Notes: generated from the sequence alone by a model not told the origin. Positions 43,545-54,398 are shown, counted from the first letter of the stretch. The stretch: DNA of 64,000 bases from Clostridium sp. CMCC3677 (GCF_023845585.1 NZ_JAMQHS010000007.1:62001-126000), one strand, 5' to 3'. Numbers and translations: made by a program.

Positions 43545-43660
43545 CTTTTAACATTATAAAATTATGAAAAATATCCTAATTCTATTTATGATTTTTTATA
43601 TGTATATTTATATAAAATAATTAGCTATTTAATAATAAATTTAAATCCATACACTCAAAA

Positions 43661-44494
43661 TTATTTTTGTACTATTCTTACTATATGTATAGTTAAATAT
43701 AATAGTTCATCATTAGAAATTTCTTTGTTTAATATTTTTTTAACATAATCTCCGATTAACCTAGCACACTTAACTTCCTTAGGATACTCTTTTATCATTT
43801 GTTCAAAAATGAAGTTTTCCTTAGATTCAATCATTCTATCATCTAATAAACGCTGAACAAAAAATTGAAGGTGAGTTAAAAATCTTGAATAGTTAAGCGA
43901 ATCTTTATCAATAGTTATACCAAAATTATATTGAATTATGTTAAAAATATCCTTTAACATACGTATTGTTAACAACGTATTTTGCATTTCTGCCTCATCG
44001 GTCTGTGCATTAACAACATGAAATGCAATATTTCCAGCTTCTTCTTCAGGAAGTTTTACATTAAGTTTATCATTAATATATTTAACTGCATACTTTCCTA
44101 TTTCAAATTCTTTTGGATAAAACTTTTTTAATTCCCATAATAAACGGTTTTGTATCGTTATGTTTTTTTCATATCTAGTAAGAGCGTAAGATATATGATC
44201 TACTAATGTAATAAAAATTTGATCGTTTAACTTTCCACCTAACTTTTCATTGGCATATCCAATAATATCGTTAGTTATTTCAATGTATTCACTAGGCGTT
44301 TCTTCTATAAGTTTTACATATTCTCTTGTATCAGTTTCATTTTTTAACACAAATATCTTTTCTATTTTTTCTGTATCTAATTCTTCGCCTGCCTTACGCT
44401 TAAATCCAAGCCCTTTTCCCATAACAACAATTTCTTTATCATTTTCGTCTCTTGCTAAAATAAGACTATTGTTCATCACTTTAACTATTTGCAT
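43661..44494 (-). CDS. licT: BglG/LicT-family transcription antiterminator
   Basis: 277 residues from MQIVKVMNNS. N-terminal RNA-binding CAT domain (MNNSLILARDENDKEIVVMG, GLGFKRKAG), then PRD1 (~65-170: IFITLVDHISYALTRYEKNI, EAGNIAFHVVNAQ) and PRD2 (HLQFFVQRLLDDRM, YLTIHIVRI) with the histidines phosphorylated by the PTS. It prevents termination when beta-glucoside is transported. The matching RAT site is in the bglP leader. Start chosen with GAGGGTG upstream; the frame is open seven codons earlier. Confidence 0.94.
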   Translation of the reverse strand: MQIVKVMNNSLILARDENDKEIVVMGKGLGFKRKAGEELDTEKIEKIFVLKNETDTREYVKLIEETPSEYIEITNDIIGYANEKLGGKLNDQIFITLVDHISYALTRYEKNITIQNRLLWELKKFYPKEFEIGKYAVKYINDKLNVKLPEEEAGNIAFHVVNAQTDEAEMQNTLLTIRMLKDIFNIIQYNFGITIDKDSLNYSRFLTHLQFFVQRLLDDRMIESKENFIFEQMIKEYPKEVKCARLIGDYVKKILNKEISNDELLYLTIHIVRIVQK

Positions 44495-44533
44495 CTTATT
44501 CACCCTCATTATCAATTATTTATTTATAAAGGT

Positions 44534-45952
<1,419 letters not shown>

Positions 45953-45982
45953 TCAACCTTTCATCATAATATTTTAAGTGTG

Positions 45983-46017
45983 AAATCAGACTTTGATATT
46001 TTTTCAAAGTCTGATTT
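45983..46017. terminator. Intercistronic hairpin bglP-bglA
   Basis: AAATCAGACTTTGA pairs perfectly with TCAAAGTCTGATTT over a loop of seven. The T-run is on the plus strand, so in the direction of the operon it is more likely an mRNA-stabilising or partial attenuator hairpin than a full terminator. Confidence 0.55.
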
Positions 46018-46033
46018 TTTATATTAATATTAT

Positions 46034-47914
46034 CTACTCTGTAATTTTTATGATTTTTTCTCCAAAAGTTACTTTCTTTTCTTCTTCTCCTAATATATCT
46101 AAGTATTTATCTGAATTACAAATGACTATTGGAGTCACCATATCATAACCTAATTTTTTAATTTCTTCTATGTCAAAATTGATTAATTTATCTCCAACCT
46201 TAACTCTATCTCCGCTCTTAACAAATGATTCATAATGTTTTCCTTCAAGATTTACAGTATCAAGGCCTATGTGAATTAAAATTTCAGTTCCATTGTCACT
46301 TTCTATTGCAACTGCATGTTTTGATGCAAGTACAGTTTGAACTACTCCTGAAACTGGTGAAACTACATTCCCTTTATCAGGTACTATTGCCATCCCCTTA
46401 CCTAAAAGTTCTCCTGAAAATACATCATCATTAACTTTGCTTAAAGGAATTAATTTTCCTGAAAGAGGACTTGCTATTTCCATTGAACAATTCATTTCTA
46501 CTTTTTCTTCACTCTTTATTTCAGTAGAATTATTTTCTTCTACTTCTTCTTCATCAATTGGATCTTCAAAACCTATAATCCAAGTTAATACAAAAGTAAC
46601 AACAAAGGCAATTGCACAAGTAATTAAAGCATGAACTATATTCATTGGATTTTCCCCTATAAATGCTGGAAGTGCTGCAAGTCCTGGTGAAACAAATGCA
46701 TAACGTACAAGTCCTGAAAGCCCTGCATATATACCAGCACAACCTCCACCTATCATAGCTGCTATTAGTGGCTTTTTAAGTTTTAAAGTAACTCCATAAA
46801 GTGATGGTTCTGTTATACCTAGTAATGCTGTTATACCTGATGAAGCTGCAAGTTGTTTTAAATTTTTATTTTTACTTTTAACAGCAACACATAGAGTAGC
46901 TGCACCTTGTGCTATATTTGATGCTAACATACCAGGTCCATTAATCATTTCTGCTCCATTGTTAGTCAATTGCATTGTTGCAATTGGTGTCATTGCCCAT
47001 GCTGTTCCAGTTACAACAAGGAAAGGTTGTAATGCTCCCATAAGTAATGGTATTAACCAGCTAGCTTTTCCATTAATAAATTCTGCTCCTGCTGCTACTA
47101 AATCGTTTAAATATGTACCAAAAGGTCCTATTGCGATTAAAGCAAGTGGTGCTGTAAGCAATAGAATTATTAAAGGTTTAGTAAAGAATTTTATAATTGA
47201 TGGTGATACTTTTTCTGCAAATCTTTCTATGTAAGACATTGCCCATACAGTAATAATAATTGGTAATACTGAACCTGCATAATCAGTTAATTTTACAGGA
47301 ATCCCCATAAAATGTACTGCTTCTCCAGATGCCATAAGTATGCCTAAGTTAGGATGTAATAATACTCCTGCAAGTGTCATAGCTAATATTGGACTACATT
47401 CAAACTTTATAGCTGCACCATATGCAAGTAATACTGGCATAAAGAAGAATGCTGCATCTGCAATGGTATTTAAAATATAATATGTTTGACTATCATCTGT
47501 TAATATACCTGTTAATGTTAAGATAGCTAATACTGCTTTTATCATACCAGCTCCAGTAATTGCTGGAATCATAGGAGTAAATGTTGTTGATATAACACTT
47601 ATAAAACGAGAAACTATACTTTCTTTTTCTACATTTTCTTTATTTGATTTATTTTTTGAACTTTCAAGAGTTCCTGTTTCATTAAGTATAGCTCTATAGG
47701 CGGTTTGTACATCATTTCCAATAACAACTTGAAATTGTCCACCCTTATTAACTACACTTATAACTCCTGGTAGTTTTTCAATCTTTTCAGCTTCAACTTT
47801 TGACATATCATTAAATTCAAATCTAAGTCTAGTTGCACAATGTGTAAGCTTATTTACATTTTTTGATCCACCTACAAGTTCTAATACTTGAAGTCCTACT
47901 TTTTTATAATCCAT
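46034..47914 (-). CDS. bglP: Beta-glucoside PTS permease IIBCA
   Basis: 626 residues. EIIB at 1-~85 with the phospho-Cys in NKLTHCATRLRFEFND, EIIC at ~105-450 with ten membrane helices (TAIPAITGAGMIKAVLAI is normal), and EIIA at ~480-626 with the phospho-His in ILIHIGLDTVNLEGKHYESF. It takes up and phosphorylates aryl-beta-glucosides such as salicin. Regulated by the RAT/terminator in its leader. Confidence 0.95.
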   Translation of the reverse strand: MDYKKVGLQVLELVGGSKNVNKLTHCATRLRFEFNDMSKVEAEKIEKLPGVISVVNKGGQFQVVIGNDVQTAYRAILNETGTLESSKNKSNKENVEKESIVSRFISVISTTFTPMIPAITGAGMIKAVLAILTLTGILTDDSQTYYILNTIADAAFFFMPVLLAYGAAIKFECSPILAMTLAGVLLHPNLGILMASGEAVHFMGIPVKLTDYAGSVLPIIITVWAMSYIERFAEKVSPSIIKFFTKPLIILLLTAPLALIAIGPFGTYLNDLVAAGAEFINGKASWLIPLLMGALQPFLVVTGTAWAMTPIATMQLTNNGAEMINGPGMLASNIAQGAATLCVAVKSKNKNLKQLAASSGITALLGITEPSLYGVTLKLKKPLIAAMIGGGCAGIYAGLSGLVRYAFVSPGLAALPAFIGENPMNIVHALITCAIAFVVTFVLTWIIGFEDPIDEEEVEENNSTEIKSEEKVEMNCSMEIASPLSGKLIPLSKVNDDVFSGELLGKGMAIVPDKGNVVSPVSGVVQTVLASKHAVAIESDNGTEILIHIGLDTVNLEGKHYESFVKSGDRVKVGDKLINFDIEEIKKLGYDMVTPIVICNSDKYLDILGEEEKKVTFGEKIIKITE

Positions 47915-47944
47915 AACTCTTCTCCTCCGTTTTTTAGAATAAAA

Positions 47945-48024
47945 AAGACCAAAATAAAATGTATTTCTTAATTAAAAGAAATGCATTTTTATTTCGGTCT
48001 TGCCTGCTTTACCAGTAACATGCC
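47945..48024 (-). promoter_or_regulatory. RAT antiterminator overlapping an intrinsic terminator, bglP leader
   Basis: On the minus strand the 29-base RAT (47996-48024) reads GGCATGTTACTGGTAAAGCA followed by GGCAAGACC, matching the LicT/BglG target layout (GTTACTG-N-AAGCAGGCAA core). Its 3' end overlaps the 5' arm of a terminator stem (47945-48002; AAGACC with GGTCTT, inner A-rich arms) followed by TTTTTTATT. Binding of LicT to RAT would prevent the terminator. Confidence 0.93.
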
Positions 48025-48216
48025 TTAACAAAAATGTGTTAAAACCCATGTAATCTTTTACTTGAGTAAATAATATCATATATTTTTTATATATTCAACA
48101 TGTTTTTTAATATAAATTAAGTTTTTTTAATATATAATTTTAATAATTATGGATAAGCTAATATCGTAACATTTTTCTATAAAATATTATGAGCAAATTA
48201 TAGAAGGAGGATTTAT

Positions 48217-48363
48217 ATGAAAAAGAAAACTCTTTACTCAAACAACAACATTGCTAATTCTGATCCTGCATCATCTAAATATGCTAAAAATGTAGATAAT
48301 AAAAGTCATGAAGAAAGTCCTTATGGTGATAATGAACCCTCCCCTCGTACAACTTACAAATAA
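48217..48363 (+). CDS. Hypothetical 48-residue hydrophilic protein
   Basis: ATG six bases after AGAAGGAGG. The product starts MKKKTLYSNNNIANSDPASS and ends with DNEPSPRTTYK; rich in Asn, Ser, Lys and Pro, no hydrophobic stretch, likely disordered. Short disordered proteins of this kind occur in many clostridia, but I cannot name a family. A terminator hairpin follows at 48437-48476, supporting a real transcript. Its role is unknown. Confidence 0.65.
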   Translation: MKKKTLYSNNNIANSDPASSKYAKNVDNKSHEESPYGDNEPSPRTTYK

Positions 48364-48436
48364 ATTTTATACAAATTTTTAATCACTAATTTTACTGGCT
48401 TTTCGTTTGATATCTAGAGATATATTTATAAGTTTA

Positions 48437-48476
48437 AGATTTTTCATAGGATAATTTAATATCCTGTGAAAAATCT
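48437..48476 (+). terminator. Terminator of the 48-residue gene
   Basis: AGATTTTTCATAGGATA pairs with TATCCTGTGAAAAATCT (one mismatch), loop of six, then CTTTTCT. An outer TAAGTTTA/TAAACTTA pair extends it. Confidence 0.75.
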
Positions 48477-48599
48477 CTTTTCTAAATTTGCATGATAAAC
48501 TTAAAATCCTCCTAAATCCATCTAATATATATCTTTTCTATTTATAAAGATATAAAAATAAAATTAATCCTGATCTATTGAAAAATATCCCAACCTGTA

Positions 48600-48720
48600 C
48601 TATACTAAAAACAATTAATTATATTGTTTGATTTTTGCCGCCGGGTAAAAATGCTTTTACAAACATTCGTATTTCATACCATTAGGCCATTGAAGGTATG
48701 AAAATTCGAATGTTTTTTTA
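48600..48720 (+). promoter_or_regulatory. Probable guanidine-IV (mepA motif) riboswitch with terminator
   Basis: The hairpin AAACAAT/ATTGTTT (48609-48629) is followed by TTTTT-GCCGCCGGGT-AAAAA (48632-48651), whose GC-rich core stands out in this AT-rich DNA. GTAAAA/TTTTAC (48645-48660) is an alternative fold. A long terminator (outer AACATTCG/CGAATGTT, inner TTTCATACC/GGTATGAAA; 48661-48720) ends with seven T. The MATE gene starts 18 bases on. Guanidine-IV riboswitches are known upstream of MATE genes in Clostridia; this assignment rests on the core and context, recalled, not searched. Confidence 0.75.
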
Positions 48721-48737
48721 TTTGGAGGGGTTAATTT

Positions 48738-50075
48738 ATGAAAAAAAATTTTTTATATTTAAAATTTATGAAATTTATAACTTTAAATGTTATTGGAATG
48801 ATCGGTCTTTCTTGCTATATACTTGCTGATACCTATTTTATTTCAAATGGACTTGGTACAAATGGACTAGCAGCCCTTAATCTTGCTATTTCTGTATACA
48901 GCTTTATTCACGCTACTGGACTAATGATAGGTATTGGTGGTGCTACAAAATTTACAATACTAAAGACTCAAAGTGAACATAGCAAAGCAAATGAAGTTTT
49001 TACTCATTGTATAATCTTAGGTATTGTTATTGGAATTATTTTTGCCCTTACTGGGATCTTAGGTTCTGAATCCTTAAGTAAATTTCTAGGTGCAAATAAA
49101 GAAACATTTGCTATGACAAACACTTACCTGAAAACTATATTTTTGTTTTCACCATGTTTTATTTTGAATAATGTTTTAATTGCTTTTATACGTAATGATA
49201 ATTCCCCAAAACTTGCAATGGGAGGAATGATCCTTGGAAGCCTTTCTAATATTATTCTTGATTATATTTTTATATTCCCACTAAACTTAGGAATGTTCGG
49301 AGCAGCCTTTGCAACAGGACTTGCTCCAATAATTAGTATAGTATTATTATCATTACATTTTGTTAAAAATAAAAATAATTTTTCCATTAAAAAATGTAAA
49401 TTTGATTTAACAATATTTAAAAATATCATTAATCTTGGACTTTCTTCATTTGTAACAGAGATATCCTCTGGAATTGTGCTTATAACATTTAATATTGTCA
49501 TTTTAAATATTGCAGGTAATATAGGTGTTGCAGCTTATGGAATTATAGCCAATTTAGCTCTTGTAGCAATAGGTATATTTACTGGAATAGCTCAAGGAGT
49601 GCAACCTCTTATTAGTAATAGCTATGGTAACAAAAATTTTCTACAGCTAAAACAACTATTAAAATATTCAATTACTTTATCACTTATAATTTCAGTGATA
49701 ATTTATTTTACAATCAATCTATTTTCAAATGAATTAATTTCACTTTTTAATAGTGAAAATAACTCTCTATTAAAGACTTATGCAACAACAGGACTTTCAC
49801 TATATTTTATTGGATTTATCTTTGTTGGAATTAATATTGTTATAATTTCATTTTTAAATTCTATTGAAAGTTCTAAAGTAGCATTTATTATCTCCTTAAT
49901 AAGAGGCTTTATTGCTATTATTCCACTAGTGCTTATACTATCATCATTTTTGGGCTTAACTGGTGTATGGCTTGTATTTCCAAGTGTTGAAGCTGTAACT
50001 ACTTTAATAGCTATAATTTTATTAAGACATTCAGGCATAACAATTGCTCAAAATAACGAAGTAACTGATATTTAG
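48738..50075 (+). CDS. MATE family efflux transporter (MepA-like)
   Basis: 445 residues, 12 membrane helices in two repeats. N-terminal MKFITLNVIGMIGLSCYILA and DTYFISNGLGTNGLAALNL, then QGVQPLISNSYGNKNFLQL in the second half (MATE signatures). Na+- or H+-coupled export of small toxic cations. TTGGAGGGG precedes the ATG. Directly controlled by the upstream riboswitch-like leader; if that is guanidine-IV, a guanidinium-type export substrate is suggested. Confidence 0.93.
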   Translation: MKKNFLYLKFMKFITLNVIGMIGLSCYILADTYFISNGLGTNGLAALNLAISVYSFIHATGLMIGIGGATKFTILKTQSEHSKANEVFTHCIILGIVIGIIFALTGILGSESLSKFLGANKETFAMTNTYLKTIFLFSPCFILNNVLIAFIRNDNSPKLAMGGMILGSLSNIILDYIFIFPLNLGMFGAAFATGLAPIISIVLLSLHFVKNKNNFSIKKCKFDLTIFKNIINLGLSSFVTEISSGIVLITFNIVILNIAGNIGVAAYGIIANLALVAIGIFTGIAQGVQPLISNSYGNKNFLQLKQLLKYSITLSLIISVIIYFTINLFSNELISLFNSENNSLLKTYATTGLSLYFIGFIFVGINIVIISFLNSIESSKVAFIISLIRGFIAIIPLVLILSSFLGLTGVWLVFPSVEAVTTLIAIILLRHSGITIAQNNEVTDI

Positions 50076-50188
50076 CAAATTCTTGATACTTTCCAAATGG
50101 ACAAACTATTTCTATATATAAAATAATAAAAATAAATTTTAAGCAAATACTAATATTGAAAACTTTATTTAAGAAGGAGAGATAGTTT

Positions 50189-50398
50189 ATGGCTAGTAGA
50201 ACAGGCACAGTTAAATGGTTCAATGCTGAAAAAGGATATGGTTTTATTTCATGTGATGAGGGAGATGACGTTTTTGCACATCACTCACAAATTAAAGAAA
50301 ATGGTCCTGAAAAAGACCTACATGAGGGTGAAAGTGTAACTTTTGATATACAAGATGGTGAAAAAGGTCCCATGGCAACAAATATACAAAAATTATAA
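50189..50398 (+). CDS. Cold-shock domain protein
   Basis: 69 residues. RNP-1-like GYGFISCD and RNP-2-like [10 protein letters not shown] within a CspA-type five-stranded barrel; [15 protein letters not shown] is diagnostic. Single-stranded nucleic acid chaperone. AAGAAGGAGAG precedes the ATG. No long cold-inducible leader is obvious in the 113 bases before it. Confidence 0.97.
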   Translation: MASRTGTVKWFNAEKGYGFISCDEGDDVFAHHSQIKENGPEKDLHEGESVTFDIQDGEKGPMATNIQKL

Positions 50399-50410
50399 AT
50401 TACTTTAAGA

Positions 50411-50580
50411 CTTGGCTCTGTTTTTGTAGAATGTTGATATATCTATAAGGGTAGATAGCTCTGTAAATAATTTTGTGTAAACTCAAAAAATGAACTCCTT
50501 CTTGGTAATAATTATGATAACAAATCATTACAAGAAGGAGTTTTTATGAGATATAATCTTCGTCAACCAATTACATAATC
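50411..50580. mobile_element. Probable insertion-sequence scar
   Basis: A segment with a different texture between csp and the MFS gene: GGCTCTGTTTTTGTAGAATG, then AGCTCTGTAAATAATTTTGTG, a string seen at IS256-type ends, then a 15-bp inverted repeat (AACTCCTTCTTG near 50494 with TTACAAGAAGGAGTT at 50528-50542). A ribosome-binding-site-like AAGAAGGAG is followed by ATG and ten codons (MRYNLRQPIT) before a stop. It looks like the joined ends of one or more decayed elements; no transposase remains. Confidence 0.4.
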
Positions 50581-50592
50581 ATTTGATGATAC

Positions 50593-52062
50593 CTATATAG
50601 ACTGTTCAGTAATTTTAGATTCATTACTTTTTTGAATATTCCTTATCTGCAATTTATCAATTAAAGATATTATAAATCCAATAATGCATCCTATTGCTGC
50701 AAGAAAATATACCCACCTCATGCCATATATAAATACATCTCCTCTGCCTTCAACATAACCCAATACTCTATATCCTATTTTATAACTCATTCTGTTATAC
50801 AATACAGTAGTTGAAAATGAAACTCCGAAAACAAATCCTAAATTTCTAATAAGAGCATTTATTCCACCAGCTATTCCCAGTTTACTTTTTTCAACTGAAG
50901 ACATTACTAAAGTATTATTAGGAGATTGGAAAATTCCATTACCTAAAGCTACTATAGATATAACACTAATAATTATTAGAAATGATGATTGCTCGTTTAA
51001 AGTTGTCATAGCAAATAAACCTATAGAACTTATAATAAGACCACTTAAAGTAAGTATCTTACTTCCTATTTTATCTGCTAAATATCCACTTAATGGAGCT
51101 ATAACAGTTAAAACAATAGGATAACCCATCATAATAAACCCTGTTGTGCCTGGCGATAATTCCAATACATCTTGAAGGTAAAAAGGTTGTATTATATTTA
51201 TACAACTAATTCCTACAAATGATAAAAAAGCACAAAATACATTGATAGAAAAAACTCTATTTTTAAATATTGATAAATCTACAAGTGGATCTTCTATTCT
51301 TAATTCTAATATAATAAATATAATAAAACTAACTAAAGCTATTATAAATGATAGAATTACTGTTATATGATTATAGCCAATCTTTTGTCCTGTAAGTAGT
51401 CCCTCAAATAATGAAACTATGCATATAAGAAAAAGTAAGGCTCCCTTATAATCTAAAGTTTGCTTTGTATTTATGTTTATTTTATCCTTAGGTAAATATT
51501 TCATTGCTGCTATAAAAGCTAATGTTCCTATTGGAACATTTATTAAAAATATGTACTCCCAGCTTACTATCGATATTATTAATCCTCCTAAAGGTGGTCC
51601 AAGTAAAGTTCCAAGTGCTACAAAGGTTCCAGAGATTCCAAGTGCTCTTCCTCTTTCATTCTTTGGAAACGTATGTGTTATAATTCCTTGACTTGTGGAC
51701 ATAGTCATAGCTGCACCTATTCCTTGAACAATTCTTGAAAATGTTAAAAAATTAAGCGTAGTTGATATTCCGCATAATAAAGAACCTAAAACAAATATTA
51801 TAAATCCATATTTAAATACACTTGTTTTTCCTTTTATATCCCCTAATCTTCCAAATATAAGTATAGTTGCAGAAATCACTATAAGATATGTTGTAACCAC
51901 TTGCTGTATACCAGCCATAGATGTTGAAAGATCCTTTGCCATAACAGGTAGTGCTACATTTATTATGCTACTATCAAGACATGCCATAAATGGTGACATA
52001 ACTACTATGGCAAGGATTATCCAATTATTTTTGCTTATATTACTTTTTTCAGTTTTAGTCAT
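50593..52062 (-). CDS. MFS multidrug exporter, DHA2 (14-TM, EmrB/QacA type)
   Basis: 489 residues, 14 predicted helices. FMACLDSSIINVALPVMAKDL (motif D1), LIFGRLGDIKGK (motif A), GALLGP-type motif C in LGTLLGPPLGGLI, and GRALGISG between helices. Proton-driven efflux of lipophilic or cationic drugs. ATG 52062; upstream GGGGATACAAATTAAG. Monocistronic on the minus strand. Confidence 0.92.
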   Translation of the reverse strand: MTKTEKSNISKNNWIILAIVVMSPFMACLDSSIINVALPVMAKDLSTSMAGIQQVVTTYLIVISATILIFGRLGDIKGKTSVFKYGFIIFVLGSLLCGISTTLNFLTFSRIVQGIGAAMTMSTSQGIITHTFPKNERGRALGISGTFVALGTLLGPPLGGLIISIVSWEYIFLINVPIGTLAFIAAMKYLPKDKININTKQTLDYKGALLFLICIVSLFEGLLTGQKIGYNHITVILSFIIALVSFIIFIILELRIEDPLVDLSIFKNRVFSINVFCAFLSFVGISCINIIQPFYLQDVLELSPGTTGFIMMGYPIVLTVIAPLSGYLADKIGSKILTLSGLIISSIGLFAMTTLNEQSSFLIIISVISIVALGNGIFQSPNNTLVMSSVEKSKLGIAGGINALIRNLGFVFGVSFSTTVLYNRMSYKIGYRVLGYVEGRGDVFIYGMRWVYFLAAIGCIIGFIISLIDKLQIRNIQKSNESKITEQSI

Positions 52063-52180
52063 ACTTAATTTGTATCCCCTTCCTCATTTTATTCTTTAGT
52101 TTATTTAATACATACCATAAAGATATTATTTCCACTAAAAATTATAACATAAGACATATGAAAAAAAATAGTAGCTCAAA

Positions 52181-52206
52181 GCCAATGACACTTTAATATC
52201 ATTAGC
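52181..52206 (-). terminator. Candidate terminator of the copper-protein gene
   Basis: GCCAATGA (52181-52188) pairs with TCATTAGC (52199-52206) over ten bases; on the minus strand TTTGAGCTACTATTTTTTTT follows, with the T-run somewhat distant. The rest of the 312-base gap (52063-52374) shows no gene. Confidence 0.45.
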
Positions 52207-52374
52207 TTAATTGTAATTCTTTGATAATATTATTTATTTAATCAATTTATTTAATTTATATTAAAAATTCATTTAAATAGTAATTACGTTTTAATGTATA
52301 GATTTCTTTATATATCTTTTTACAGTACACTCAACACTTATATATGAGTAGGATTATTATTATCACCAATTAAC

Positions 52375-54198
52375 TTATTCGTTTATATATTTACCACGAA
52401 CTTCTTTTAAATTAACATTTTCTAATGAATCAGTTACTTCAATTGCAACTTCTGCTATATTATCTTTGAAAATAACATAAGTTCCTATTTTGTCTATCTT
52501 AAATTCAACATTTACAATATCTTTTTTGCCTATAAATGAAGTTACCTGCTCACCACTATCTACATTTAATATTATAAAATTACCATTGGGATTATCAAAT
52601 GAGTTAAGATCTATAGATAGTTTTGTTTTTATTCCATTTTGTAATACTATTGCAAGTGGTTCAAAGTCATAACCTGTTCCCTTAATATTTAGACTTTGTA
52701 TATCTCCTGAAATATTAGCTTTTTTAATTAATCTATCAGTAGAAACTTTGCTTAAATCATCACCATATATACTTGTTTTTTGTTGAGCTGTAGACTCTGT
52801 TGTTCCACCAGTACAGCAACTCATTCCACTACTTGGAGCTGGAACTGATGAATCTTTCTTAGAAGTGTCTACAGAATCAAGATTATCTGTTACTTTTATT
52901 ACCCCTCTAATCATTCCCATCCAGCAGCTAAAGTTTATGTCACCATCATTTGGAGTAAATTCTATTATATTTTCACCAGACTTTAAAGTTTTTTGTATAT
53001 TTAAAGATGGAACTACTATTGCATTATTACAAGAATTTATTTGACTTCCTGTAATAATCCATTTAACAGGTATACCTCTTTGAACATAAAAGGCATTAGG
53101 AGTATAACCACTATTATCAGCTGTCATCCTAATTACTTGAACTCCATTTTCAATGGTTGCTTTGCCTATATTAGATTGTGATGCTCTAACTTCAGTTCCT
53201 GAAAAATTTTGTGCTAATGTGTTAACATTAGGCATTCCAACACCTGCAAGTGCTAACCCTCTGTTCCCCATTATTAATCCAAGTATTACCACTAAAATTC
53301 CACTAAACTTTAAAAGTTGTTTTGTATAACCCTTACTTAAGAAACCTGATATAGCTCCAAATGCTAGCATCAAAGGAACTGTTCCTAAAGAAAACAAAAA
53401 CATTGATATAGCTCCAGTTATAGCACTGCCAGTACCTAATGCATAAAGCTGCATTGTTTGAAGTGGTCCACAAGGCATTAATCCATTTAACATACCAACT
53501 AAAAATGATGATTTAGATTTATTTTTTATATTGCATGAAGACCATGGCAATTTAATATTAAATTTTCTAAATAAAGAGAAACCAGTCATATTTAATCCCA
53601 TTATTACCATAAATAATCCTGCAAATATTTGAAGTCCAGCTTTTACATTAAGTGATAAGGATAATACAGAACCTAAAGCCCCTACAATACCACCTATGAT
53701 GGTATATGATGTTACTCTTCCCGCATTATATAGAATTGAAGGCATTAAAATTTTAAATTTATTCTGCTTTTCATTTACAATACTATTTTTAGATAAGCTT
53801 TGTGTAAGCATTATACCCCCGCACATACCAACACAATGGATAGAAGTAAGCATGCCGACAATAAATAATACTACATAAGATGCATTGTTTAGCTTAGCAC
53901 TCATATCAAAGCCGGTTGTTGAATTACCAAGGAGTAAAACAGCTGCAGCTACAACTAAAAAACCTGTAATTTTAATAGTGCTTGAATTTTTAGTACTATA
54001 CCCTGCTTTATTAATAGCTTCATTTAATTGTTCTTTAGTACAAAGTACGTTATCATATTCAACAATTACTTGCTGAGAACTATAACTAGCCATTACATTT
54101 ACAACGCCATCAACCTTCTTTAATGCTTTTTCTATTCTACTTTCACATGAAGTACATGTCATATTATAAACTTTAATTATTTCTCTTTTAATAGTCAT
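52375..54198 (-). CDS. HMA-SafE-cupredoxin membrane protein, likely copper handling
   Basis: 607 residues. Domains: HMA metal-binding (CysxxCys in MTCTSCESRIEKALKKVDGV, Cys15/Cys18); SafE/TauE-type six-helix membrane unit (~55-320: TSIHCVGMCGGIMLTQSL, GLMPCGPLQTMQLYALG); a cupredoxin-like domain (~345-430: NSGYTPNAFYVQRGIPVKW, and NFSCWMGMIRG, matching a type-1 copper site); a Cys-rich linker SGMSCCTGGTTES; and a second cupredoxin-like domain to the C-terminus. The order suggests passing copper from cytoplasm or membrane to the outside. Start ATG with GAGGTGAG upstream. The two-component system next to it may be its regulator. Confidence 0.88.
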   Translation of the reverse strand: MTIKREIIKVYNMTCTSCESRIEKALKKVDGVVNVMASYSSQQVIVEYDNVLCTKEQLNEAINKAGYSTKNSSTIKITGFLVVAAAVLLLGNSTTGFDMSAKLNNASYVVLFIVGMLTSIHCVGMCGGIMLTQSLSKNSIVNEKQNKFKILMPSILYNAGRVTSYTIIGGIVGALGSVLSLSLNVKAGLQIFAGLFMVIMGLNMTGFSLFRKFNIKLPWSSCNIKNKSKSSFLVGMLNGLMPCGPLQTMQLYALGTGSAITGAISMFLFSLGTVPLMLAFGAISGFLSKGYTKQLLKFSGILVVILGLIMGNRGLALAGVGMPNVNTLAQNFSGTEVRASQSNIGKATIENGVQVIRMTADNSGYTPNAFYVQRGIPVKWIITGSQINSCNNAIVVPSLNIQKTLKSGENIIEFTPNDGDINFSCWMGMIRGVIKVTDNLDSVDTSKKDSSVPAPSSGMSCCTGGTTESTAQQKTSIYGDDLSKVSTDRLIKKANISGDIQSLNIKGTGYDFEPLAIVLQNGIKTKLSIDLNSFDNPNGNFIILNVDSGEQVTSFIGKKDIVNVEFKIDKIGTYVIFKDNIAEVAIEVTDSLENVNLKEVRGKYINE

Positions 54199-54306
54199 AC
54201 TATCTCACCTCTTATATAATTTTTATTTCACCAATATGTTTTAATTAAAATTCCATCTTATGAAATGAATTATAATAAAAAGTTATGAAGATTTTATGTT
54301 TATATT

Positions 54307-54339
54307 AAAAATAGCACAGATTTTTTCTGTGCTATTTTT
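54307..54339. terminator. Terminator of the two-component operon
   Basis: AAAAATAGCACAGA pairs perfectly with TCTGTGCTATTTTT, loop of five. On both strands a T-run is in the arm. It separates the histidine kinase gene from the HMA-SafE-cupredoxin gene, so the latter has its own promoter. Confidence 0.85.
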
Positions 54340-54398
54340 GATAACTACTAAAATAAAATTTATATTTTTCTACTGATATTATACTATTTTATAATTTA

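Larger units (their letters stand above)
43149..43660. other. Intergenic region with palindrome and terminator
   Basis: 512 bases. It holds the GTAACATATGTTAC palindrome at 43340-43353 upstream of the DUF1858 operon and a hairpin at 43512-43544. The rest is AT-rich with short direct repeats (ACAATACATT-type near 43215-43260). No coding frame with a ribosome binding site was found. Confidence 0.5.
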
